Source of the DNA: Firmicutes bacterium UBA4882
GTDB taxonomy: Bacteria > Bacillota > UBA4882
Assembly: GCA_002399265.1 (NCBI GenBank)
Contig: DHDG01000005.1
Span: 17,727-53,991, forward strand
Length of the DNA stretch: 36,265 nucleotides
Direction: 5' to 3'
The notes under the pieces are model-generated. The model was given only the letters and a program-made list of their open reading frames with translations. It made no database searches and was not told where the DNA came from. The position numbers and the translations under genes were made by a program. Below, in pieces: positions 14,035 to 24,463 of this stretch. Within the stretch, counting starts at the first letter, position 1, and every line of letters begins with the position of its first letter.

Positions 14035-17000
14035 ATGTCGGATTGCCGAATTTTATTGAGCTTTTATCAGGATCAAAGTGCCGCCGGCCAGATCTTGCAC
14101 ACCCTGCGCAAGAACGGTTTCCCGAATGCCGTGGTGATTCGGAAAAACCAGCATGGCCGGGTCAATGTATCCAAAGCCACACGCTTCCCCCTGAGCAACC
14201 ATATTAGTCAAGACTTGATCAACCGCTATATGCGTTGGCTGCTGGCGGGAGAGACGATGGTGCTCGTCTGCACCAGTCAGGAGAATATGCGCTCAGCCAT
14301 GACGATTCTCAGGCGTGTTGGCAGTGGTCAGGCTGCGATATTTGGAGCTTTTAATGATCAGTTAGAGCAAGGTATAGGGTCCACCCGGAGCCGCAAAATC
14401 CGCCGCGAACACCTGAATAATGAACGGTTGAGCGCCTTGGCGGAAAATCTGGCAGTAGATCTCAAAGAAGCGGTCGTTAAAAAGGATTACCGCGGCGAAA
14501 TTGCCCGCGATTTGAAGCAGTTCCGCCAAATAATCAATATGGTTCGACGCGATTTGACGTCGGCAGTCGGCCTGGAACAGAACATGATGGCCGGAGCAGA
14601 ATGGTTACTGGATAACATTTACCTGGTCGAGGGGCAGATTTCCGAAATAACGCAGAACCTGCCCCGCAAAATGTACAAAAAGCTACCTGCCATCTCCACC
14701 ATAAAGCGGGAAGGACCCCGTATTCTTATTCTAAGTCGGGCATTACTTGAATACAACAATGCCGCATTGCAGCGTGACCTGATTATCTCCTTCCTAAAGG
14801 CGTTTCAAGAAAAGGTTCCGCTGACAAGCTCCGAATTGTGGGCTTTCCCAACCTTGCTGCGTTTTGCGCTGGTTGAACAGCTCAAGAATCTTTGCCTGAA
14901 AATCCAGCTGCGCCATCAGCAGTATATGCAAGCCGAATTCTGGGCCAATCGCCTGCTGAATGCCTCGCGGCGCGACGCTGATCAACTGCTTTTCCTGCTG
15001 GCCGAGATGGCTTTTGAAATTCCGGAGCCAACCGGTTTTTATGCGGTTACCCTGGCCAGTTATCTGCAAAATGAAGCCAACGCCATGGTTCCGGCTCAGG
15101 AATGGCTGGAACGCAAGCTGGATGCGCCACTGGGTGAAATAATTCGGCGCGAACAAGAGCATCAGACCTCCGACCAAAGCATGATGGCCCATCTGATTGG
15201 CAGTTTCCGAATGCTGGCCCATCTTGAATGGCCGCGCGTCTTTGAGTCGGTAAGCCCCGTCGAAAAAATACTGCAAACCGATCCGACTGGGATTTATAGC
15301 AGGATGGACTTCTGCACGCGCGACTTGTACCGCCATGCGGTTGAGGAATTATCCGACGGCAGCAATCTAAGAGAAACTGAGGTTGTCTCTCTGGCTATGA
15401 AGTTGGCGGCTGACGCCAAAATAGAACGCCGGTCTCACGTAGGATACTATTTGATCGGACGCGGGCGTATGGCGCTGGAAAACAAGATCCATTACAAGCC
15501 TTCGTTTCACAGGTGGACCCGCAATGTTCTGCAAAAGCATCCCAACCGGATCTATTTGGGGACGATTCTTGCGATTACGATCGCGAGCACTGTCGCCGCG
15601 GCTCTGCTATTCCGCCTGGAATTAAACAAGTTTACAACGTGGCTGCCTTTGCTGGCCTTGCTTTTGGCTGCTGCCGAGCTGGGCGTACAGCTGACTAATC
15701 GCCTGGTGGCCCGCATCATACCGCCGACACTTTTACCAAGGCTTTCCTTTGAAGAAGGTATTCCTGATGAATTCCGAACCTTGATCATTGTGCCAACCAT
15801 GCTCCTAAGCAAGAAGGCCATCGCCGATGAAGTTGCGCGCCTGGAAATGCGCTACCTGGCCAATTCAGAAGTCAATCTGCTTTATTGCCTGGTCACCGAC
15901 TTCTGCGATGCTCCAACGCGCATCGCAGATTCAGATAGTGAGTTGCTTGGCACAGCGGTACGCCAGATCAAGGCACTCAATGAACGTTATGAAGCAAACC
16001 GCTTTTTTCTATTTCATCGCACCCGCGAATGGAGCGAAGGCGAACAATGTTGGATGGGATGGGAACGTAAGCGCGGCAAAATTGAGCAGCTGAACACCTT
16101 CCTGATCGAAAATTCCAGAAGAGAACCCGGCGGGTCCGATGATCGCGCCACTGGCCATGATTTCCTGCTGGTTGGTAACGCCGAAAACCTGCGGGGCATT
16201 CGATTCGTATTGACACTCGACTCCGATACGCAATTGCCGCGGGACACTGCGCGCAAATTGGTTGAAACGGCGGCGCACCCGCTAAACCGGCCGGAGTTTA
16301 ACCGCCACGAATCCATGGTTATTGAAGGCTACACCATCATTCAACCGCGCGTAAGTACGAGCTTACCCAGTTCTTACGCGAGTAAGTTCACACGCATCTT
16401 TGCCGACCCGGCAGGCGTGGATCCTTACTGCCAGGTTGTTTCCGATACTTATCAGGACCTCTTCGGCAGCGGAACGTTTTATGGCAAAGGAATCTATGAC
16501 CTGGAGGCATTTCACAAAGTCTTATCGGGACGTTTTCCCGAAGAAGCTATTTTGAGCCACGATCTTCTGGAAGGTGCTCATGTGCGGGTTGGCCTGGCTA
16601 GCGACATTGAGCTTTTTGACCTGTTTCCGACCACTTATCAATCCTATGTCAAGCGGCAGCACCGCTGGATTAGGGGCGATTGGCAGATCATTGACTGGCT
16701 CTGCCGTTATGTCCCGGGAGCCAGCCGAAAACGCACTCCCAACCCCCTGCGCACTATTGAGCGGTGGAAAATATTCGATAACCTCAGGCGCAGCTTACTT
16801 CCAGTGACGCTTTTAACAATGCTGGTCCTTGGATGGCTGCTTACCGACCAAGCGGCTTTATGGTCTCTTTTTGCGGTCCTAATCTTGTGTCAACCGCTAC
16901 TTTTCCATGTGCTTTCAGAAAAAGATCCCTATTCCTCACGACGGACATCGCAGATAATACTACTGAAAGCGCTTGCGCAAATTGCCTTCTTGCCTCATCA

Positions 17001-20000
17001 GGCGTTCGTATCACTGGACGCGATTTTCCGCGTCTGGCATCGCCGCATACTCTCGCGCCGCCATCTGTTAGAATGGGAGACTGCTCAGGCAGCCCAGTTG
17101 AATCGGCCGTCCGATAAAAAAGAGCAATCCTTTTTGATGCAGGTGCTGTTTGGCAGTGCGCTGGCAACTGTACTTTTCCTGGTGTTGGTTGCTCGCGGTG
17201 GCACACCTTTGGACGACAGTGCCGGTTTTGGAGCCAACCCCGGCACCGCTGTCGCCTTTTGGTTAACCGTGCCGATTTTACTGCTGTGGTTTTTCGCGCC
17301 GGTATTGGCTTTTTGGCTGAATGCACCGGCCAAGCCTGCTGGTCGGGCCGATGGTCTGGCGGCGGCGATCACTCCAATGACACCAGAAGACACCCAGACA
17401 CTGCGCAGATATGCCCGTAAGACCTGGCGCTATTTTGACGATTTCGTGAATCCGGAAATGAATTGGCTTCCCCCTGACAATTATCAGGAACAGTTGCGCG
17501 TTGAGGCGGCACCCCGAACATCGCCAACCAATGTTGGTCTTTGGCTTTTATCGGCTTTATCGGCGCATGACTTCGGCTACCTTTCGCTGGAACAATTCAT
17601 TGAGCGCACCACGGCAACATTGGAGACTGTTGGCAAATTGGAGCACTATGCCGGACATCTACTGAACTGGTATGATATCAAGAGCATGGAACCGCTGCAT
17701 CCCCGCTACGTCTCCACGGTTGACAGCGGTAATCTCCTAGCCTGTTTATGGACTCTGGAACAGGGTTGCCAGGAACTGCAGCATCGCCCGCTGATTGACA
17801 ACGCGGTGCTGCATGGCATACAGGATTTGCTGATCATATTGGGCCGCGCCCTCGGCACCAACATTGATCCTGCAACAACAGAGCACCTGGCAGAGATTGA
17901 ACAAGCGCTGGACCGCGCGCTGACTGCCAGAGATTGGGTTTTTACTGTTCAAACGTTGCGCAAATGCCAAAAACCGGCGGCTGCGATCTACAGTGCTTAC
18001 AGAGATGAATCGCCCGCAGATTCCGAGCGGGCCTACTGGGCGGGAGCGCTCCAGCAATCGCTCGCGAGCTGGAACAAGCTTATTGATCACTATTTCGACT
18101 TAGCGGTGGTCGGTTCGGGGGATTCGGGGATTTCGGGGGTTTCGGGGGATTTGAATATAGAACAGAAACCCTCCAGTCCCACCCTATTTGAGCTAGCCCA
18201 TTGCACAACGAAGATGCATGCACAGCAGACCGCTGCACAGCAGACCGGCGCGGCGCCGCAAACGCAAGCGCGGGAACTGCTGGATCGATTGAACCGCCTG
18301 ATCAAACTGGCTCAGGCCCAAGCATCCGGTATGAATATGAGCTTCCTCTTTGACGCGGAACGCCGCCTGTTCAGCATCGGCTATAATGTTCAGGAATGCC
18401 GCCTGGATGGCTCATACTACGACTTCTTAGCCAGCGAAGCGCGCCTGGCCAGTTATGTGGCCATTGCCCGCAGCGACGTCCCTAACGAACACTGGTTTAC
18501 ACTGGGACGGCCTTTCTCCGTCTTGGACGGCCGCACCACGTTGCTATCATGGAACGGCACTATGTTTGAGTACTTAATGCCGTTACTGTTGAAACGCGTC
18601 TTCTCGGGTTCTTTACTGGAAACGGCCTACAAGGCGGCGGTAGCACGCCACATTAACTATGGAAAGGCGAGAGGTATTCCCTGGGGTATTTCCGAAGCAG
18701 CCTTCAGCGCACTCGATAACAATAAAGTCTACCAATATCAGGCCTTCGGCGTTCCCGGATTGGGCCTGAAACGCGGATTAGAACAGGACTTGGTGGTCGC
18801 GCCTTATGCGTCAATGCTTGCCCTGCCTATCGCACCACAAAAAGCCGTCGCCAACCTCAAGGCCCTCGAAAGCATCGGTATGCTAGGCCGGTTCGGCTTT
18901 TTTGATTCCATCGACTATACCCGTCAGCGCCGTCCGGAAGGTGAACGCGGCGTAATTATCTACGCCACAATGGCGCATCATCAAGGAATGTCGTTGGTTG
19001 CCATAAATAACTTCCTCAATAACAATCTGATGCAGCAACGATTTCATAAAGATCTGCGCGTCAAGACTGCTGAGCCTTTACTATATGAACGTGTTCCAAC
19101 CAAACCGCAAATGAGCCGCATACCACCCGGCTACGAAGCTACACCCAAATTGGCGCCGTTAATCCAGGCACCGGTGTCGGGACGCTTTCTCACCCCGCAT
19201 ACGGCTATTCCGCGCACCCAGCTGCTATCCAACGGTGCATTGCACGTTATGGTCACCAATGCAGGCGGTAGTTATTGTCGCTATCATGAGACTGACATTA
19301 CTCGCTGGCGCTCGGACACCACTCGCGACAATTGGGGCGAATTTCTTTATGTGCGGGATTGCGAAAGCGGCGCCCAATGGTCCGCGGCCTATCATCCTTC
19401 CCGTCACACCGGAAAACGTTACTCAGTTTCATTTACGCCGGATCGTGCCGAATTTCACCGCCGGGACGCCGGTTTTGAAACGACTATGGAGGTCATTGTC
19501 TCCCCGGAGGAGAATGCCGAAGTCCGCCGTGTAACCTTGACTAACCGATCCGCGCATATACGCACGCTGGAATTGACCAGTTACATGGAATTGGCGCTCG
19601 CCAATCATAGCGAAGATTTGGCACACCCGGCATTCAGCAAGCTATTCGTGGAGACAACTTTTCTCAAAGAACATGGTGCGCTCATTGCCCGCCGCAAACC
19701 GAAATCGCGCGATGAAAAAACGATCTGGGCCGGGCACATGATCGCCGGGCCTGGCGAACTAATGGGCTATGAGACTAATCGTGAGCGCTTTCTGGGCCGC
19801 GACCGTAGCATACGTAATCCGCAAGCATTGGAAGACGATCTTGCCAACAGCAGCGGCTATGTACTCGATCCGGTTTTCAGTCTACGTACCCGCGTCACCA
19901 TTAAGCCAGGGGAAAGAGCCCGCTTTGCTCTAATCACAACGGCCGGACAGACCCGCGAAGAATTGGTCTCTATCTTTGAAAAATACAAGGAGCCCAATAC

Positions 20001-23000
20001 GGCTGAGGCTGCCGAGTCGGCTTTTGAAATGGCGTGGACGCAATCGCAGCTGGAACTGCGTCATTTACGCCTGCAGCCGGACGCAGTCCGCCGTTTTCAG
20101 GAGTTGGCAAACCATGTTTTGTATCCTAATCCCCGTTTGCGCCCCACTGGCGGACGCTTGCGCCAGAACTCCCTGAATAAAACCCGCTTGTGGGCATATG
20201 GCATCTCCGGAGATTTGCCGATTATTGCGTTAACAGTGACGGACGTCAAAGAACTGGATTTCGTGCAGGAAATTCTAACAGCCCACACTTATCTGCGCAC
20301 TAAAGGGTTAAAGGCGGACTTGGTAATCCTGAACTACGAGTCCGGCAGTTATTTTCAGCCATTGCAGGAAAGCCTGCGGCGCATGGCCCAAGCTCATGCT
20401 ATGCTGACTGGCTTGGATCAACCCGGAGGCGTTTTTCTACGCACCATCAGCCATATGCCGGATGAGGATGTTCTGCCGATCCTGGCCAGCGCCAGGGTGC
20501 TGCTGGTGGCGGCGCGTGGAACCTTGGCGCAACAGCTGGGCAATCAGGCCGACAATACGAACTGGCCACCCCGCCTGAAGGGCCAAAAACGGTTTGAAGA
20601 ATACCCTCGCGCCGAGTTCCCGACACCAAACACCGAATTCTTCAATGGCTTTGGCGGTTTCAGCAAGGACGGTAAAGAATACATCATTCAGTTGCCTGCC
20701 AAAGTCAAGACGCCGTCCCCGTGGATCAATGTGTTAAGTAATGAACATTTTGGTGCGCTTGTGACCGAATCTGCAATGGGTACGGTATGGTTCGGCAACA
20801 GCCAGCTGAACAGGCTGCTGCCTTGGTCAAATGATCCCATTTCCGATCCGCCATCTGACGCAATTTACATTCGTGATGAAGACACCGGCGCTTTTTGGAA
20901 TGCCACGCCTTCCCCGGTATTAACGGATACCTCCTATCGCGTCCGCCACGGACAAGGTTACACGGTCTACGAAAACAGCAATCACGGTTTGCTGCAAAAT
21001 CTGACGGTCTTTGTTCCGGTCGAAGCGAGTAGTGGCGATCCAGTTGGCACCCAAGGCGGGGATCCGGTCCGCATTCAGCGGCTACGCCTCGTAAACACCA
21101 CTGGCAAAGGCCGCCGCATATCGGTCACTTCCTACGCCGAGTTAGTGCTAGGCAACAATCGGGAAGAAACGCAGTCCAATATTATCACAAAATGGGATCC
21201 GGAGAGTAACGCAATGTTGGCGCGCAATTATCTGCATCCCGATTACGGAGGCTATGTGGCTTTTGCTGCCATGAGCCCAGCCGCCTCCAGCTTTACAGCC
21301 GACCGTACGGAATTTATCGGGCGCAACGGATCAATGTCGCGCCCGGCTGCCATGCACCGCGAAACCCTATCCGGCAGAAGCGGCATGGGACAGGATCCCT
21401 GCATTACGCTGCAAACAGTTGTCGTCCTGGAACCCCATGAGACTGCCGAGATTATCATGGTGCTCGGTCAAGGCAGTAATATCGAACACGTACGATCGCT
21501 GGTCAGCAAGTATAAAGAACCACTGCAAATTGAAGCGTCCCTTGCCAAAACCTGTGCCTGGTGGGACCGCTTCTTGGAGACTGTGCAGGTCGAGACTCCG
21601 GATCTGGCTGTCAATATCATCATGAACCGTTGGCTGCTTTATCAGACATTGGCTTGTCGCTTCTGGGCCAGAACCGCCTTCTACCAATCTGGTGGCGCCT
21701 TCGGTTTTCGGGATCAACTTCAGGATGTGCTGGCGTTTTTGCATGCGGCACCCGAAATCACGCGGGAATTCCTGTTGACCGCCGCCTCCAGACAATTTGT
21801 CGAGGGCGATGTGCAGCACTGGTGGCATCCGCCATCCGGTGCCGGAACCCGCACGCGCAGTTCCGATGATCTGTTATGGCTGCCATATGCCGTAATTAGA
21901 TATGTTAATGCGACCGGGGATTATGAGATCCTGAACGCCAAAGTCCCTTTCCTGAACGGCCGCCCGCTGGAGGCGAACGAATACGACATTTATTTTGTTC
22001 CAAATTCGTCTACCATGGAACAAGGCACTTTATTTGAGCATTGCCGCCGTGCCATTGAAAAGGGGCTGACTAGTGGGCCGCATGGCTTACCGCTAATCGG
22101 TACCGGGGACTGGAATGACGGATTCACCAGAATCGGGGCCAAAGGGCGCGGCGAAAGCGTGTGGCTGGCCTGGTTTATTATTGACATTCTGACAGGATTC
22201 TCTAATCTTTGCGCCAAAACCGGCGACGAGAATCTGGGACGCACTTACTTACGCCGTGCTGCTGAATTAACAGCACAGGTCGAAGAACACGCCTGGGACG
22301 GCAAGTGGTACCGCCGGGCCTATTTTGACGATGGATCACCACTGGGCGCGCATGAGAGCAGCGAAGCCAAAATCGACAGTCTGCCCCAGTCCTGGGCGGC
22401 CATTTGTGGCGCCGCGGAGCCGGAACGCGCTAAGACCGCCCTCGCATCGGCTTTCGAACATCTGGTGCGGACTAAAGATCAGTTGTCGCTATTATTTACG
22501 CCGCCTTTTGAACACAAGGATCATGATCCTGGGTATATCAAAGCTTATCCCCCTGGTGTGCGGGAAAATGGCGGACAATATACCCACGCCGCGATTTGGC
22601 TTGCGATTGCGCATGCCAGGATGGGTCTGACGACAAAAGCTGTCGAACTGCTGCAAATGATCAACCCGATCCGCTATGCCGATAGTGCGGACAAAGCGCG
22701 CAAATATCGCATCGAACCCTACGCGGCCGCCGCAGACGTTTACTCATTACCAGGCAGAGAGGGGCGCGGCGGCTGGTCTTGGTATACCGGTTCCAGTGGA
22801 TGGATGTACCGGGCTTGGCTCGAGGAGATTCTCGGCATCGTGCGTGATGGGAGTGCTATAAGGGTCGAGCCCCATCTTCCGGCAAGTTGGCCTTCCTGTA
22901 AAGTGCGCTACCGTTTTGGCCAGGCCAGTTACGAAATTGAGATGTTGCGAGACGACTCCATCACCGGTCACGGCGATAATGGAACCCGGATATCAGTTGA

Positions 23001-23085
23001 CGGTGTCATGGCTGAAGGCAACGCCTTTGCGCTAATTGATGATGGGACGGTGCATAGCGTCAAAGTCACCATCAGACCTTCATAG
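14035..23085 (+). CDS. cgs: Cyclic beta-1,2-glucan synthase (GT84/glycoamylase-like/GH94), with N-terminal extra domain
   Basis: A 3016-residue multidomain membrane enzyme of the NdvB/Cgs family (usually about 2800). Order: a novel N-terminal domain (1-115); a helical cytoplasmic region (130-490); two membrane helices (about 506-553); a family-84 glycosyltransferase (about 580-890) with DSD (729-731), SHDLLEG and QHRW (875-878); more membrane helices (about 921-960 and 1035-1095); a glycoamylase-like domain (about 1130-1690, WGISEAAF near 1550); then a long beta-sandwich plus (alpha/alpha)6 GH94-like phosphorylase part with GDWNDG (2691-2696). The family polymerises UDP-glucose into a beta-1,2 chain, trims it and closes the ring. 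ATG supported by GGAGGAG 10 nt upstream. Short simple-sequence insertions occur at 18110-18165 (Gly/Ser/Asp) and 18215-18270 (Gln/Ala repeat). A linear beta-1,2-glucan product cannot be excluded. Confidence 0.93.
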   Translation: MSDCRILLSFYQDQSAAGQILHTLRKNGFPNAVVIRKNQHGRVNVSKATRFPLSNHISQDLINRYMRWLLAGETMVLVCTSQENMRSAMTILRRVGSGQAAIFGAFNDQLEQGIGSTRSRKIRREHLNNERLSALAENLAVDLKEAVVKKDYRGEIARDLKQFRQIINMVRRDLTSAVGLEQNMMAGAEWLLDNIYLVEGQISEITQNLPRKMYKKLPAISTIKREGPRILILSRALLEYNNAALQRDLIISFLKAFQEKVPLTSSELWAFPTLLRFALVEQLKNLCLKIQLRHQQYMQAEFWANRLLNASRRDADQLLFLLAEMAFEIPEPTGFYAVTLASYLQNEANAMVPAQEWLERKLDAPLGEIIRREQEHQTSDQSMMAHLIGSFRMLAHLEWPRVFESVSPVEKILQTDPTGIYSRMDFCTRDLYRHAVEELSDGSNLRETEVVSLAMKLAADAKIERRSHVGYYLIGRGRMALENKIHYKPSFHRWTRNVLQKHPNRIYLGTILAITIASTVAAALLFRLELNKFTTWLPLLALLLAAAELGVQLTNRLVARIIPPTLLPRLSFEEGIPDEFRTLIIVPTMLLSKKAIADEVARLEMRYLANSEVNLLYCLVTDFCDAPTRIADSDSELLGTAVRQIKALNERYEANRFFLFHRTREWSEGEQCWMGWERKRGKIEQLNTFLIENSRREPGGSDDRATGHDFLLVGNAENLRGIRFVLTLDSDTQLPRDTARKLVETAAHPLNRPEFNRHESMVIEGYTIIQPRVSTSLPSSYASKFTRIFADPAGVDPYCQVVSDTYQDLFGSGTFYGKGIYDLEAFHKVLSGRFPEEAILSHDLLEGAHVRVGLASDIELFDLFPTTYQSYVKRQHRWIRGDWQIIDWLCRYVPGASRKRTPNPLRTIERWKIFDNLRRSLLPVTLLTMLVLGWLLTDQAALWSLFAVLILCQPLLFHVLSEKDPYSSRRTSQIILLKALAQIAFLPHQAFVSLDAIFRVWHRRILSRRHLLEWETAQAAQLNRPSDKKEQSFLMQVLFGSALATVLFLVLVARGGTPLDDSAGFGANPGTAVAFWLTVPILLLWFFAPVLAFWLNAPAKPAGRADGLAAAITPMTPEDTQTLRRYARKTWRYFDDFVNPEMNWLPPDNYQEQLRVEAAPRTSPTNVGLWLLSALSAHDFGYLSLEQFIERTTATLETVGKLEHYAGHLLNWYDIKSMEPLHPRYVSTVDSGNLLACLWTLEQGCQELQHRPLIDNAVLHGIQDLLIILGRALGTNIDPATTEHLAEIEQALDRALTARDWVFTVQTLRKCQKPAAAIYSAYRDESPADSERAYWAGALQQSLASWNKLIDHYFDLAVVGSGDSGISGVSGDLNIEQKPSSPTLFELAHCTTKMHAQQTAAQQTGAAPQTQARELLDRLNRLIKLAQAQASGMNMSFLFDAERRLFSIGYNVQECRLDGSYYDFLASEARLASYVAIARSDVPNEHWFTLGRPFSVLDGRTTLLSWNGTMFEYLMPLLLKRVFSGSLLETAYKAAVARHINYGKARGIPWGISEAAFSALDNNKVYQYQAFGVPGLGLKRGLEQDLVVAPYASMLALPIAPQKAVANLKALESIGMLGRFGFFDSIDYTRQRRPEGERGVIIYATMAHHQGMSLVAINNFLNNNLMQQRFHKDLRVKTAEPLLYERVPTKPQMSRIPPGYEATPKLAPLIQAPVSGRFLTPHTAIPRTQLLSNGALHVMVTNAGGSYCRYHETDITRWRSDTTRDNWGEFLYVRDCESGAQWSAAYHPSRHTGKRYSVSFTPDRAEFHRRDAGFETTMEVIVSPEENAEVRRVTLTNRSAHIRTLELTSYMELALANHSEDLAHPAFSKLFVETTFLKEHGALIARRKPKSRDEKTIWAGHMIAGPGELMGYETNRERFLGRDRSIRNPQALEDDLANSSGYVLDPVFSLRTRVTIKPGERARFALITTAGQTREELVSIFEKYKEPNTAEAAESAFEMAWTQSQLELRHLRLQPDAVRRFQELANHVLYPNPRLRPTGGRLRQNSLNKTRLWAYGISGDLPIIALTVTDVKELDFVQEILTAHTYLRTKGLKADLVILNYESGSYFQPLQESLRRMAQAHAMLTGLDQPGGVFLRTISHMPDEDVLPILASARVLLVAARGTLAQQLGNQADNTNWPPRLKGQKRFEEYPRAEFPTPNTEFFNGFGGFSKDGKEYIIQLPAKVKTPSPWINVLSNEHFGALVTESAMGTVWFGNSQLNRLLPWSNDPISDPPSDAIYIRDEDTGAFWNATPSPVLTDTSYRVRHGQGYTVYENSNHGLLQNLTVFVPVEASSGDPVGTQGGDPVRIQRLRLVNTTGKGRRISVTSYAELVLGNNREETQSNIITKWDPESNAMLARNYLHPDYGGYVAFAAMSPAASSFTADRTEFIGRNGSMSRPAAMHRETLSGRSGMGQDPCITLQTVVVLEPHETAEIIMVLGQGSNIEHVRSLVSKYKEPLQIEASLAKTCAWWDRFLETVQVETPDLAVNIIMNRWLLYQTLACRFWARTAFYQSGGAFGFRDQLQDVLAFLHAAPEITREFLLTAASRQFVEGDVQHWWHPPSGAGTRTRSSDDLLWLPYAVIRYVNATGDYEILNAKVPFLNGRPLEANEYDIYFVPNSSTMEQGTLFEHCRRAIEKGLTSGPHGLPLIGTGDWNDGFTRIGAKGRGESVWLAWFIIDILTGFSNLCAKTGDENLGRTYLRRAAELTAQVEEHAWDGKWYRRAYFDDGSPLGAHESSEAKIDSLPQSWAAICGAAEPERAKTALASAFEHLVRTKDQLSLLFTPPFEHKDHDPGYIKAYPPGVRENGGQYTHAAIWLAIAHARMGLTTKAVELLQMINPIRYADSADKARKYRIEPYAAAADVYSLPGREGRGGWSWYTGSSGWMYRAWLEEILGIVRDGSAIRVEPHLPASWPSCKVRYRFGQASYEIEMLRDDSITGHGDNGTRISVDGVMAEGNAFALIDDGTVHSVKVTIRPS

Positions 23086-23104
23086 GCGTGCTAACCTATT
23101 GATC

Positions 23105-23129
23105 GTGATCGCGCCTGCGTGATCGCGCC
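23105..23129. repeat. Short tandem repeat in the gap after the glucan synthase gene
   Basis: GTGATCGCGCC occurs twice (23105-23115 and 23119-23129) with a 14-nt period in the 53-nt gap between convergent genes. No T-tract terminator is seen here for either gene. Confidence 0.6.
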
Positions 23130-23138
23130 ACTGCGTCG

Positions 23139-23711
23139 TTAATCCTTCATGGGATTAGCGACTCTTTCATGCTTGATCGAAGAAAGCTCCTCGTGTCCCG
23201 GGTAAACAATTGTATCTTCCGGAAGCTTGAGCAACTTGGCAATACTGGCACGGAGCGCCGCCTCGTCGCCGCCCGGCAGATCCGTGCGGCCGACATCCTC
23301 ATGAAACATCGTATCGCCTGTAAAGACCGAACCGGGTGTATAAAGACAGATGCACCCGGGGGTGTGACCCGGCGTTTCAAGGACTGCCAGCGATAAATTG
23401 CCGAACGTAATGACGTCCCCTTCTTTAAGAAGGCGATCCACCGCCGGATTCTTGATGTCAGCGGCATCGCGTGCCCCGGCCGCAATTAGTGCGCCAGTAG
23501 CCTCTTTGACCACGCCATTGACCCCGGTATGATCCCGGTGTTTATGGGTAATGATGATATACTTGACCGTCAGGCCTTTTTCTTTGATCATGCGCAGAAT
23601 CTCTTTGCTCCGGCCACCCGGATCAATCACGACTGCCTCTTGGGTGATGTCGCAACTAATCAAGTAACAATTGTTTTTCAAGGGTCCGTAAATTATCGTT
23701 TCAATAGTCAT
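23139..23711 (-). CDS. MBL-fold metallo-hydrolase (glyoxalase II-like)
   Basis: A 190-residue metallo-beta-lactamase-fold enzyme. THKHRDH (55-61) is the HxHxDH metal site, ETPGHTPG gives the next His, FTGDTMF the bridging Asp, and YPGHEEL the last His. Small stand-alone members act on thioesters such as lactoyl-glutathione-like adducts or other hydrolysable esters. The usual YPGHGPxT end is replaced by YPGHEELSSIKHE, so substrate may differ from classical glyoxalase II. Its ATG overlaps the stop of the upstream lipoprotein gene by 4 nt, so they are co-translated. It converges with the glucan synthase gene. Confidence 0.88.
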   Translation of the reverse strand: MTIETIIYGPLKNNCYLISCDITQEAVVIDPGGRSKEILRMIKEKGLTVKYIIITHKHRDHTGVNGVVKEATGALIAAGARDAADIKNPAVDRLLKEGDVITFGNLSLAVLETPGHTPGCICLYTPGSVFTGDTMFHEDVGRTDLPGGDEAALRASIAKLLKLPEDTIVYPGHEELSSIKHERVANPMKD

Positions 23712-24403
23712 TTGATGTCGTACTCTTCCAATGTGGAAGTCACCCGATAGCCTTCAGATTCAAATTCGCGCATTACCAGGCCGATCCCCTCCTTAAAATA
23801 CTCGTGCAACGTCGAATCCTCGCCTTCAATTTTAACCGCAATGCAGTTTTCAAATTTACCTGCCCGTGTCTCCACAACGGCGTCGGTAGCGGTAATCGTA
23901 CGCGTCCCATAGCCCTGTGTTTGCCAGGTAGTGCCCACTGCCAGTGGGGTGCGCAGGATCACTACCTGTTCTGATTCTGGTGCCGCAACACGATCCAGCA
24001 GGTCTTCCACTTCATAAGCTTCACCAGCGTGATAAATCCTGGTGATGGCATCCTCCGTGATTTCATAAACCGCTGCGATCACAGTACCACCATTGTCTTC
24101 CTGCAGCTGACCGCGCTGGCCGCGTGCAAAGACGACCTCTCTGGTGAAGGAGGCATACTCCATACCTTCGCCCAAATAACTCCATGTACTTCTGACCGTT
24201 AGTGGAAAGTAGGAGGCTAGCGACAGTTGTTGTGTAGCGCCGCTGCGATTTTGATCGGCAGCATCATTTTCATCTTGCGGTGCGGACGATCGGCGGCACC
24301 CTGCGGCAACAACCGGCAGCGCCAGCAACAAGGCCACAATTATGATGATCATGAGCGGTAGCGGCGGCGCAAATTTTACGGACTTAGTTCCAGTCTTCGG
24401 CAT
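23708..24403 (-). CDS. Lipoprotein of unknown function
   Basis: A 231-residue protein with an N-terminal membrane segment ending in a lipobox (VVAAGC, Cys about 36), so a membrane-anchored extracytoplasmic lipoprotein. A low-complexity Asp/Gln/Ser linker follows, then SLASYFPLTVRSTWSYLGEGMEYASFTREVVF, a pattern I associate with uncharacterised clostridial lipoproteins built of beta-strands; the last part ends in HEYFKEGIGLVMREFES. AGGAGGG upstream of the ATG supports the start. Coupled by a 4-nt overlap to the MBL-fold hydrolase and 60 nt downstream of the phosphoglucomutase gene. Confidence 0.78.
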   Translation of the reverse strand: MPKTGTKSVKFAPPLPLMIIIIVALLLALPVVAAGCRRSSAPQDENDAADQNRSGATQQLSLASYFPLTVRSTWSYLGEGMEYASFTREVVFARGQRGQLQEDNGGTVIAAVYEITEDAITRIYHAGEAYEVEDLLDRVAAPESEQVVILRTPLAVGTTWQTQGYGTRTITATDAVVETRAGKFENCIAVKIEGEDSTLHEYFKEGIGLVMREFESEGYRVTSTLEEYDIK

Positions 24404-24463
24404 CGTGCATTTCCCTCCTGACAGCCCCCGTTTTGAAGGCTTGTCCCCTGGTCCTTAAATGAA

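Noticed and set aside
18100..18165. Run of TTCGGGGGA-like units within the glucan synthase gene as a possible regulatory minisatellite
   Set aside because: It reads in frame as a Gly/Ser/Asp linker in a continuous protein; treated as a simple-sequence expansion only.
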